Both the position numbers and the translations under genes were made by a program. From positions 28,502 through 39,469 of the forward strand of contig DIHO01000007.1 in the NCBI GenBank assembly GCA_002420185.1: 10,968 bases of DNA. The letters are read 5' to 3'. Positions within the stretch are counted from its first letter, which is position 1, and every line of letters starts with the position of its first letter. The notes beneath the pieces were generated by a model, which was given only the letters and a program-made list of their open reading frames with translations, was not told the DNA's origin and ran no database searches. This stretch comes from Opitutales bacterium UBA5694 (GTDB lineage: Bacteria > Verrucomicrobiota > Verrucomicrobiia > Opitutales > Opitutaceae). This document shows positions 1-5,649 of this stretch, one piece after another.

Positions 1-40
1 ATCCGTAGTCAGGTGCTCTATCCAATTGAGCTAGCCGCGC
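1..40 (-). tRNA. tRNA-Arg(ACG), 5' half, cut by window edge
   Basis: Read on the minus strand from position 40, the sequence folds as the first half of a tRNA. It has a 7-nt acceptor strand GCGCGGC, the linker TA, a D-stem GCTC/GAGC around the loop AATTGGATA, and the anticodon stem CCTGA. The anticodon loop is CTACGGA, with U33, anticodon ACG at 34-36 and G37. ACG decodes arginine CGN codons, with A34 normally deaminated to inosine by TadA. The 3' half (T arm, acceptor 3' strand, CCA) lies outside the window, so I cannot tell whether the gene is intact. It is on the same strand as hpf and downstream of it. Confidence 0.88.
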
Positions 41-61
41 AAACCATCAAGACCGCCATAG

Positions 62-91
62 ATAATCGGAGGGTCAGGAGAAAAGAATCAA
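62..91 (-). promoter_or_regulatory. candidate sigma-70 promoter for the tRNA-Arg
   Basis: On the minus strand, TTGATT (91-86) and GATTAT (67-62) are separated by 18 nt. Each hexamer matches the consensus at 4 of 6 bases. Transcription would start near position 55, about 15 nt before the mature tRNA 5' end, which suits a short RNase P leader. The match is weak, so position is the main support. Confidence 0.33.
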
Positions 92-106
92 TAGTTGCAC
101 ATTTCA

Positions 107-136
107 AGGCATTTTTTCCTAAAAACGAAAATGCCT
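107..136 (-). repeat. 9-bp perfect inverted repeat (hairpin) between hpf and tRNA-Arg
   Basis: AGGCATTTT (107-115) and AAAATGCCT (128-136) are perfect inverted copies separated by a 12-nt loop. No clean U-tract follows the stem on either strand, so it is not a textbook intrinsic terminator. It lies just upstream of the candidate tRNA promoter and about 110 nt after the hpf stop codon. It could be a weak terminator or an RNA processing signal. Confidence 0.35.
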
Positions 137-188
137 GAAAATCACTGCCAAATTGCTCAAACTCGTAGACAATGCTCCGGATATGTAT

Positions 189-213
189 AAAAAATCTTCC
201 AATGGGTCCCAGG
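189..213 (-). terminator. weak candidate terminator downstream of hpf
   Basis: On the minus strand, CCTGG-GAC-CCATTGG can form five pairs around a 3-nt loop with a 2-nt bulge. It is followed after three bases by a run of six T. The U-tract is good but the stem is short and bulged. The element lies 36 to 60 nt past the hpf stop, a plausible place for hpf transcription to end. Confidence 0.25.
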
Positions 214-248
214 CCATGAGCCGCCGATTAAAATGGAAATTTTGAATA

Positions 249-617
249 TCAGACTTTCGGAAAATTAGCTGGAATGTCGACTCCGTGAGTGTCCTTGCGT
301 TTCACAAGTCTCAATCGAGAACGGCGCCTTAACATGCGGTCCAGCTTGTCAACCAGAAGATCTATAGCCTTGTGGCAATCCGCGTCGTGCACCGAAACAT
401 TCATAGAAGGGCCATTAATCTCAATATGCCCCTTTGCGGTAAACTCATACTCTTTCCCGCTTTTAGTATGATCGCACTCCAACTCCACTTTGACTCTTAT
501 TATTCTCTCCTCATGCCTAAAAAGTCTCTCCACTTTATCTTTGACGCTCTGTTTCAGAGATTCCGTCAAGTCCATGTGAATGCCAGTAATGATCAGATCG
601 TGGTTGTTGGCTTGCAT
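249..617 (-). CDS. hpf: ribosome hibernation promoting factor (HPF/RaiA family)
   Basis: The product is a 122-residue protein of the HPF/YfiA (sigma-54 modulation) family. These proteins bind the decoding and tRNA sites of the 30S subunit and idle ribosomes under starvation or stasis. The family's beta-alpha-beta-beta-beta-alpha core can be read from residues 7 to 106. It opens with LIITGIHMDLTESL, continues with VKVELECD, a central HIEING segment and SVHDADCHKAIDLLVDKLDR, and ends in the basic run RRRSRLRLVKRK. The tail after residue 108 is short, and the C-terminal dimerisation domain of long HPF (about 180 residues) is absent. I chose the ATG at 617 because AAAGGAG (628-634) sits 10 nt upstream; an earlier reading-frame start at 668 would place that site inside the gene. 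Family assignment is firm. Whether it acts as HPF or RaiA cannot be told from sequence alone. Confidence 0.9.
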   Translation of the reverse strand: MQANNHDLIITGIHMDLTESLKQSVKDKVERLFRHEERIIRVKVELECDHTKSGKEYEFTAKGHIEINGPSMNVSVHDADCHKAIDLLVDKLDRMLRRRSRLRLVKRKDTHGVDIPANFPKV

Positions 618-627
618 ATGAATTTTA

Positions 628-634
628 CTCCTTT
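628..634 (-). promoter_or_regulatory. ribosome binding site of hpf
   Basis: AAAGGAG on the minus strand lies 10 nt before the ATG at 617. It is one of only two clear SD sequences in the window and fixes the hpf start. Confidence 0.75.
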
Positions 635-893
635 GTGTTGGTGTTTTATTAAATGATCCCAGGCCCAATAACGTACCGAAAGACCTCTAGATTCAGCGAT
701 CTCTCTCCTGCTTCACGGTTCACTTCTGAGATTTCAAAATTAATCATTCAACGATGGAAGAAAACAGGACGAACAGGCGGATTTAGCAATCTTTCTCCGA
801 CAAATACCCATTCTTTTTTATCTACGAAAACAGAGCTTTTCTTGAGCGATACAATCCTTTCAATTAAATCAACCTCCAACCTCAAAATACCAG

Positions 894-1682
894 ATGCCAC
901 TTACTGAATGGGGCTGGGAAGTCACGGAAGCCGAACTCCGCTCTTGGATCATCCAAGATGACAGCGACATCATATTAATCAACAAACCGGCATTGGTCGT
1001 CTGCCATCCCTCCAAGCGAGGACCTTGGTCTTCGTTGGTCGGAGCGTGCAGAGAGTGCCTAGGCTATGAGCGAACCCATCTGATCGCTCGGCTAGATAGG
1101 GAAACGAGCGGAATCATCCTGCTAGCAAAGAATCGACTCGCTGCCCGGCACTTTCAAATGGCGATAGAGAGACGGGCAGTGACAAAGAGCTATCTCGCAA
1201 TTCTAGAAGGTTCCCTCACAGAAGCAAGAGAGGTTGACGCAGCAATCGGGAAGGATCCGGACAGTATCATCCATTGCAAGTCAGCGGTCCGAACGAACGG
1301 AAAAAAGCAGACTGCCCAAACTCGATTTAAACCTATTCATTCCTCATCAGACTACACCCTCGCCGAAGTTGAGCCCCTTACCGGTAGAAAACACCAAATT
1401 CGCGTTCACTCCCAACACATCGGTCATTCTATCGTGGGAGATAAACTCTATGGACCCGACGAAAACTTTTTCCTCGATTTCATAGAATCAGGATGGACCG
1501 AAAAACTCGCTGGCACACTACCATTCAACCGCCAAGCCCTACACGCTTTCAAGACGAAGTTCGACTTGGAATCCGGACCGAGATCTTTTTCTGCCCCCCC
1601 AACCGAAGACTTTGTGAAGTTTTGCGAAAACCAATTGAATCTCCCAAAATCGGATCTCCTTAAGCTGATTTCCTCATCATAA
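894..1682 (+). CDS. RluA-family RNA pseudouridine synthase
   Basis: The 262-residue product is a pseudouridine synthase of the RluA/RluC/RluD family, which isomerises specific uridines in rRNA or tRNA. The catalytic motif appears as ARLDRETSG, with the nucleophilic Asp at residue 68. The second conserved block, PLTGRKHQIRVH at 161-172, and the following GDKLYG (182-187) are also typical. The N-terminus starts directly with the catalytic fold (DIILINKP at 25-32), so there is no S4 RNA-binding domain. The C-terminal part has RQALHAFKTKF (213-223), matching the family's usual RQALHA segment. The ATG at 894 has no recognisable SD upstream, and no better in-frame start is visible. The gene is divergent from hpf across 276 bp, where I find no convincing promoter beyond a TACAAT at 850-855. 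The target site cannot be named from sequence. Confidence 0.9.
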   Translation: MPLTEWGWEVTEAELRSWIIQDDSDIILINKPALVVCHPSKRGPWSSLVGACRECLGYERTHLIARLDRETSGIILLAKNRLAARHFQMAIERRAVTKSYLAILEGSLTEAREVDAAIGKDPDSIIHCKSAVRTNGKKQTAQTRFKPIHSSSDYTLAEVEPLTGRKHQIRVHSQHIGHSIVGDKLYGPDENFFLDFIESGWTEKLAGTLPFNRQALHAFKTKFDLESGPRSFSAPPTEDFVKFCENQLNLPKSDLLKLISSS

Positions 1683-2052
1683 TAAGCTAGCATTCTAGTG
1701 TTTTCCCTTATGCGCAAATTAAACACTAATTAGCAATTGCTCGAATGATTCAGTTGAATTACGTTTAAACCGTGAGTTTCAACGCTTCTAAAATCGTTTC
1801 AATGCTGGTCTTTTCAATTTTCATTAGGACCTTCCTCATCAACACATATTGAATTGTTGCCCATGAGATCATAGCATTCATCTTTTAAAATTCTTTCTTC
1901 CAATAGGTTAAATTCATTCTAAGGAGATGGGTAATCCATCACGATCGATTAATAGCCGCCAAAACTCTTCCCAACAGGGCTCGATCGAATATGTCACAGA
2001 AAGCGAGTTTTCCCTTTGCTAGGCCTACTCAAGTCGGATTGTCTCCCGATTT
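1683..2052. other. 370-bp intergenic region, no gene recognised
   Basis: This AT-rich gap separates the pseudouridine synthase from the transporter. It holds an 8-bp inverted repeat close to the first gene's stop and two near-identical 10-mers 20 nt apart (1777-1786 and 1797-1806). It also has a weak promoter-like pair (TTGAAT 1849-1854, N17, TAGCAT 1872-1877). AAGGAG at 1921-1926 abuts an ATG that opens a 31-codon frame ending in TAG at 2020-2022, in the same frame as the transporter. None of these is strong enough to call a gene. Confidence 0.5.
1696..1728 (+). repeat. AT-rich inverted repeat after the pseudouridine synthase gene
   Basis: TAGTGTTT (1696-1703) and AAACACTA (1721-1728) form an 8-bp stem with a 17-nt loop, starting 13 nt after the stop codon. 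The stem is weak and lacks a U-tract on the plus strand. It is well placed for transcript 3'-end formation, but that is inference only. Confidence 0.25.
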
Positions 2053-3444
2053 GTGAGCGAAAAGTCAGATTCCAGTGTACTGCATCTCCCCAATATTCGT
2101 CGTTTCATTGCCTTCCGGATTTTCTTCAATGCTCGATTTTACTATCCGATATTCACCATTCTCTTCCTAGATTTTGGTCTGACACTGGAGCAATTCGCTA
2201 TTCTTAACGCAGTATGGGCCGCTACCATCGTCTTGCTCGAGGTTCCCTCCGGAGCTTTGGCGGACACAGTTGGGCGACGCAACCTAGTGATCGCCTCAGC
2301 CGTCATAATGATTGTTGAGATGGCCTTACTCTGCCTGGCACCAATCGGTCAAATGCCGATAGTGTTCTACCTTTTTCTAATCAACCGCATACTGAGCGGT
2401 GCCGCCGAAGCGTCCGCTAGCGGAGCCGACGAAGCTCTTGCCTACGACACGCTGAAAGACCTGGGCCTTGAGAGGAGTTGGGGGAAAGTATTGGAGACGC
2501 AAATGCGTTTCCAATCGATCGCCTTCATTGTGGCAATGTCCGTTGGAGCGTTGCTTTACGATGCCGAACACCTCAACCAAATTTTCACCGCTTTGTCTTT
2601 TGATATAAAGGTTTCCAAAGCATTCGCCATACGGATTCCTCTAATACTAACCCTGTTACTCGGAATAGGTGCCCTTGTCACAGCATTAGGTCTAAAGGAG
2701 CCGAATTCTGAGAAGGTCACTCGCCGTAAAGCCCGCAAAGAGGATTGGTTCGCTACAATTAAGGAGGCGTTCGCAAAGACACTGGATACAGGTAAATGGA
2801 TTCTAAATACCCCAGTCGCCATGATGATCATCCTGGGCGGATTCTTAATCGATCACATTGCTCGAATGATTCTCACCCTAAACAGCGAGTACTACCGGCG
2901 AATCGAATTGCCGGAAGCGAGTTTCGGAATTATAGGTGCCGTATTTGGATTAATGGGACTTTTCACACCCAGGCTTGGCAGATGGCTCTCTGAAAAAAAG
3001 ACCAAAACGTTCAATTTCTCGCTTATTGGAATCGTTACGTTTTTTGGTCTTCTTGGCATGACGAATTTCGTTCCCTATTGGGGAGTCTTGCCAATGATTT
3101 TCATTTACGGACCTATTGGATTAACTCGCTTTCTCGTTAGTGCCTATATGAATGCGGAAACACCATCGAGTGGCAGAGCGACGGCACTGAGTTTTAAAGG
3201 TCTTTTCTACAACCTAGCTTATGGTGGGATCGGTCTCATTTATTCGCTTCTGGTGTATAAGTTACGCAGAACTGAATCGATGCAGGCTAATCCTGCAGAG
3301 CACGTAGACGCAGAACTATTCAAATCTGCCCTCAGTTACTTCCCAAGCTACTTTTCAGTCGCGTTTGTGCTCGTTCTGCTATTCGGCATAATTAACCGGC
3401 ACTCGATCGACACTTCACCTTTGAAAAAGGACGACTCGACTTAA
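2053..3444 (+). CDS. major facilitator superfamily (MFS) transporter
   Basis: The 463-residue integral membrane protein has about twelve hydrophobic segments. By eye they lie near residues 18-40, 46-69, 78-98, 102-120, 153-170, 193-213, 254-276, 291-306, 321-340, 342-365, 380-402 and 429-448. The loop after the second segment reads GALADTVGRR (67-76), the MFS motif A that marks the cytoplasmic 2-3 loop. A charged stretch at 215-245 fits the central cytoplasmic loop between the two six-helix halves. Nothing identifies the substrate, and no neighbouring gene suggests one. The start is GTG at 2053 without an SD. The frame is closed upstream by TAG at 2020-2022, and the first in-frame ATG lies well inside the protein, so GTG is the best choice. 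It converges on glnK. Confidence 0.85.
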   Translation: MSEKSDSSVLHLPNIRRFIAFRIFFNARFYYPIFTILFLDFGLTLEQFAILNAVWAATIVLLEVPSGALADTVGRRNLVIASAVIMIVEMALLCLAPIGQMPIVFYLFLINRILSGAAEASASGADEALAYDTLKDLGLERSWGKVLETQMRFQSIAFIVAMSVGALLYDAEHLNQIFTALSFDIKVSKAFAIRIPLILTLLLGIGALVTALGLKEPNSEKVTRRKARKEDWFATIKEAFAKTLDTGKWILNTPVAMMIILGGFLIDHIARMILTLNSEYYRRIELPEASFGIIGAVFGLMGLFTPRLGRWLSEKKTKTFNFSLIGIVTFFGLLGMTNFVPYWGVLPMIFIYGPIGLTRFLVSAYMNAETPSSGRATALSFKGLFYNLAYGGIGLIYSLLVYKLRRTESMQANPAEHVDAELFKSALSYFPSYFSVAFVLVLLFGIINRHSIDTSPLKKDDST

Positions 3445-3481
3445 CCTAAAACCATAGGGATCACTGGATTCGCTCTTCAAC

Positions 3482-3512
3482 AAAAAAGCCGGCCCCAAAC
3501 AGAGAGCCGGCT
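3482..3512 (-). terminator. intrinsic terminator of amtB-glnK
   Basis: On the minus strand, AGCCGGC (3512-3506) pairs with GCCGGCT (3493-3487), and wobble pairs may extend the stem inward. A run of T (3487-3482) follows at once. It begins about 30 nt after the glnK stop, as a rho-independent terminator should. On the plus strand the stem is followed by CGAAAATG, so it would not be an intrinsic terminator for the transporter gene. Confidence 0.88.
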
Positions 3513-3542
3513 CGAAAATGATGAAAGGCTGAACAGGGCCTA

Positions 3543-3881
3543 CTAAAGTGCAGTATCTCCACGCTCGTCGGTCCGAATCCGAATAGCCTCTTCGAGCGGT
3601 AAGACAAACACCTTGCCATCTCCAATCTTGCCGGTTTTGGCAGATTTTGCGATCGCCTCAGCAGCTTGTGATACCGCCTCGTCTTGTACGGCGATTTCGA
3701 CCTTCACTTTCGGGAGAAAGTCTACTGTGTATTCACTTCCACGATATATTTCCGTGTGTCCTTTTTGGCGTCCGAAGCCTTTGACCTCGGTCACTGTCAT
3801 TCCTTCGATACCGACCTCTGAAAGGGCCTCTTTGACCTCCTCCAATTTGAACGGCTTAATGATTGCTACAACAAGTTTCAT
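3543..3881 (-). CDS. glnK: PII nitrogen regulatory protein (GlnK/GlnB)
   Basis: The 112-residue product has the full length of a PII signal protein. PII trimers bind ATP/ADP and 2-oxoglutarate and report nitrogen and energy status. The T-loop signature YRGSEY is at 46-51, with Tyr51, the residue uridylylated by GlnD in proteobacteria. Gln39, which contacts 2-oxoglutarate/Mg-ATP, is present. The second signature region TGKIGDGKVFVLPL (83-96) and the nucleotide-binding residues Lys90, Arg101 and Arg103 are intact. It lies 94 nt downstream of amtB on the same strand and shares its terminator, so a GlnK role (plugging the ammonium channel) is more likely than GlnB. The sequence cannot show whether Tyr51 is actually modified here. 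AAAGGAA at 3888-3894 supports the ATG at 3881. Confidence 0.96.
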   Translation of the reverse strand: MKLVVAIIKPFKLEEVKEALSEVGIEGMTVTEVKGFGRQKGHTEIYRGSEYTVDFLPKVKVEIAVQDEAVSQAAEAIAKSAKTGKIGDGKVFVLPLEEAIRIRTDERGDTAL

Positions 3882-3887
3882 TAAAAT

Positions 3888-3894
3888 TTCCTTT
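3888..3894 (-). promoter_or_regulatory. ribosome binding site of glnK
   Basis: AAAGGAA on the minus strand sits 6 nt before the ATG at 3881. It is a clear SD, in contrast to amtB upstream, so glnK is likely to be translated independently from the shared transcript. Confidence 0.7.
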
Positions 3895-3975
3895 GAGATT
3901 GATTTATAATGTAAATTTACCTCTTACCTAAATGCAAGTTAATGTGTCACTTAGCTTAGACAAGCGTTTTATCTA

Positions 3976-5358
3976 CTATGAATTGGTGTTATAGGCCTCC
4001 TGCCCATGCTCAGAGATATCAAGCCCCTCGAATTCCTCTTCTTCAGAAACTCTCACGCCCATGATAACCTTGATAATTCCGAATAAGGCAAAAGAGAAGA
4101 CGAAAGCGAATACGTAGACCCCTATCACACCGATGATTTGGGACATCAAATTTGCTCCTCCGAAGATCGCTACCGCAACCGTACCCCAGATACCACAAAC
4201 ACCGTGAACAGAAATCGCTCCGACAGGATCGTCGATCTGGATTTTATCGAAAAAGATGATAGCAAATACTACGATTGCTCCACCAACGGCACCCATTACA
4301 ATCGAAGAAACGACGGATACCGAATCCGCACCTGCGGTGATACTAACCAATCCGGCTAAAAGTCCGTTCAAAGCCATTGATAGGTCTGGTTTCTTGAGAA
4401 CAGCCCAGGATACGATTATAGAAGCAATACCTCCGGCAGCGGCTGCCAATGCGGTCGTGGTGAAGACCAGCCCCAATGGACCTGGATTTGCAGACAGGAC
4501 CGAGCCACCATTGAATCCGAACCATCCGAAAAAAAGTAGGAATACACCAACAGCTGCCAGAGGCATACTATGACCCAAAATCGGCTTGATTCCACCATCT
4601 TTGGAATACTTACCCTTACGAGGGCCGAGAATCAAAACAGCTGCGAGGGCGGCCGCTCCACCAAATCCATGTACAACTGTGGAACCTGCGAAGTCGTAAA
4701 ATCCGTCTTCACCTCCACCCAGTTGTGCGAGCCATCCTCCACCCCAGTGCCATGAACCTGCAATCGTATAACCAAAGGCTACCAGAATAGCGGAGTAGAT
4801 CATGAATGATGACAGCTTTACACGCTCAGCAACGGCTCCCGAAACGATGGTTGCCGCAGTAGCCGCAAACATCGCTTGGAAAATGAAGTCGCCATAACCC
4901 GTCATCGCTAGACTCAATCCTCCGTAACCCCAGGTGTCTCCACCGTCGGCGTTCAGATCTCCGATCATGGATCCTATGCTAATCCAACCATTGAATTCTC
5001 CGGGATAGTGAGTGTTGAATCCCACAATTGCGTATGTGATTAATCCGATTGAAATAATCCATACGTTTTTGAACAGAATGTTTATGGTGTTTTTCGATTG
5101 AGTCAGCCCCGCCTCAAGAGTAGCGAACCCAAGGTGCATTATGAAGACGAGTGCCGCAGCAATCACAGTCCAGAGCATCGATACAGTAAAAAAGTCGAAT
5201 GCCGGGGCATAATCGGCCCCTGATGCCTCAACAAGCTCGAGATACTCATCGACTGGGCCCGCTTCTTCTTGCGCGAAGGCTGGCGTTAAACCGGCCATCA
5301 TTGCTGCTATCAAAGCAAAGAGCAATGGTCCGGGGAATTTAATGAGGAGTTTTATCAT
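3976..5358 (-). CDS. amtB: ammonium transporter, Amt/MEP/Rh family
   Basis: The 460-residue product conducts ammonium across the inner membrane. Residues 1-29 form a signal peptide ending in AFA before Gln30, as in AmtB proteins that are processed to leave eleven membrane helices. The pore twin histidines are His230 (in DFAGSTVVHGFGG, with the conserved Asp222) and His385 (in VHGVCGIWG). The phenylalanine gate residues appear as Phe164 (QAMFA) and Phe282 (GWFGFNGGS). The cytoplasmic tail RVSEEEEFEGLDISEHG, then EAYN, closely resembles the E. coli AmtB tail that contacts GlnK. That agrees with the PII gene next door. The ATG at 5358 is placed by the signal peptide; no SD precedes it. The gene has a sigma-54 promoter signature upstream. 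The order here is amtB then glnK, the reverse of E. coli. Confidence 0.97.
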   Translation of the reverse strand: MIKLLIKFPGPLLFALIAAMMAGLTPAFAQEEAGPVDEYLELVEASGADYAPAFDFFTVSMLWTVIAAALVFIMHLGFATLEAGLTQSKNTINILFKNVWIISIGLITYAIVGFNTHYPGEFNGWISIGSMIGDLNADGGDTWGYGGLSLAMTGYGDFIFQAMFAATAATIVSGAVAERVKLSSFMIYSAILVAFGYTIAGSWHWGGGWLAQLGGGEDGFYDFAGSTVVHGFGGAAALAAVLILGPRKGKYSKDGGIKPILGHSMPLAAVGVFLLFFGWFGFNGGSVLSANPGPLGLVFTTTALAAAAGGIASIIVSWAVLKKPDLSMALNGLLAGLVSITAGADSVSVVSSIVMGAVGGAIVVFAIIFFDKIQIDDPVGAISVHGVCGIWGTVAVAIFGGANLMSQIIGVIGVYVFAFVFSFALFGIIKVIMGVRVSEEEEFEGLDISEHGQEAYNTNS

Positions 5359-5385
5359 AACGTTCGTAATGTTTAGTTAATCAGG

Positions 5386-5416
5386 AATTATTGCTGTTCT
5401 TTCACAGCAAGTAATT
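5386..5416 (-). promoter_or_regulatory. hairpin at the 5' end of the amtB leader
   Basis: On the minus strand, AATTA-C-TTGCTGT (5416-5404) pairs with ACAGCAATAATT (5397-5386). This gives twelve base pairs with one bulged C and a 6-nt loop GAAAGA. The first paired base falls 12 nt after the C of the sigma-54 -12 element, that is, at the predicted transcription start. No U-tract follows, so it is not a terminator. A 5'-terminal stem may protect the mRNA or influence translation of amtB, which has no SD. That role is inference. Confidence 0.55.
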
Positions 5417-5426
5417 ATCCCCTCTG

Positions 5427-5442
5427 AGCAACTCGCATGCCA
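5427..5442 (-). promoter_or_regulatory. sigma-54 (RpoN) promoter of amtB-glnK
   Basis: On the minus strand TGGCATGCGAGTTGCT matches the sigma-54 consensus TGGCACG-N4-TTGCW at all specified positions but one (C to T at the sixth). The invariant GG and GC are separated by exactly 10 nt. Transcription would start near 5416, giving a leader of about 58 nt before the amtB ATG. Nitrogen genes such as glnK-amtB are classic sigma-54/NtrC targets, so context and motif agree. A clear paired NtrC site was not found. A partly matching TGC-N10-GCA lies at 5513-5528, about 100 bp upstream, but its spacing is one base short. Confidence 0.82.
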
Positions 5443-5561
5443 TCTCTCTCAGCTTCGCCAGAAATCCAAACAATATGTACAAAACGGCTAAAAAGTAATG
5501 CTATTTGAAGAATGCGATCTCTCCTGCACGCTCAATTGTAACCTTTTGGGTACCTCCTACT

Positions 5562-5585
5562 AAAAAACCGCTCAAATTCGAGCGG
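5562..5585 (-). terminator. intrinsic terminator of aspS
   Basis: On the minus strand CCGCTC (5585-5580) and GAGCGG (5573-5568) form a perfect GC-rich stem around GAATTT. Six T follow directly (5567-5562). It lies 65 nt past the aspS stop and separates aspS from the amtB promoter, so the two genes are probably independent transcription units. Confidence 0.88.
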
Positions 5586-5649
5586 ATCATTCAGAACTTC
5601 CATTTTCTGAGGCAGTGGCTCCAATACCACCAATCTTACAACTGGATCA

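Noticed and set aside
1448..1726. 92-codon minus-strand frame overlapping the pseudouridine synthase 3' end
   Set aside because: It is antisense to a well-supported gene and has no recognisable product, so it is a shadow frame.
3935..3951. Second sigma-54 promoter before glnK
   Set aside because: On the minus strand TGACACATTAACTTGCA looks similar, but it has GA instead of the invariant GG and the spacing to GC is one base too long.
5404..5442. Sigma-70 promoter for amtB using GATAAT as -10
   Set aside because: GATAAT fits a -10, but the hexamer 17 nt upstream is TGGCAT, which matches TTGACA at only two positions. The sigma-54 reading explains the same bases far better.
5513..5528. NtrC enhancer site upstream of amtB
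   Set aside because: TGC and GCA half-sites lie about 100 bp upstream of the predicted start, but with a 10-nt gap instead of 11 and no match to the inner consensus bases.
5553..5558. Perfect AGGAGG on the minus strand just after the aspS terminator
   Set aside because: No start codon at suitable spacing. The nearest TTG is about 16 nt away and opens a frame of about 15 codons only.
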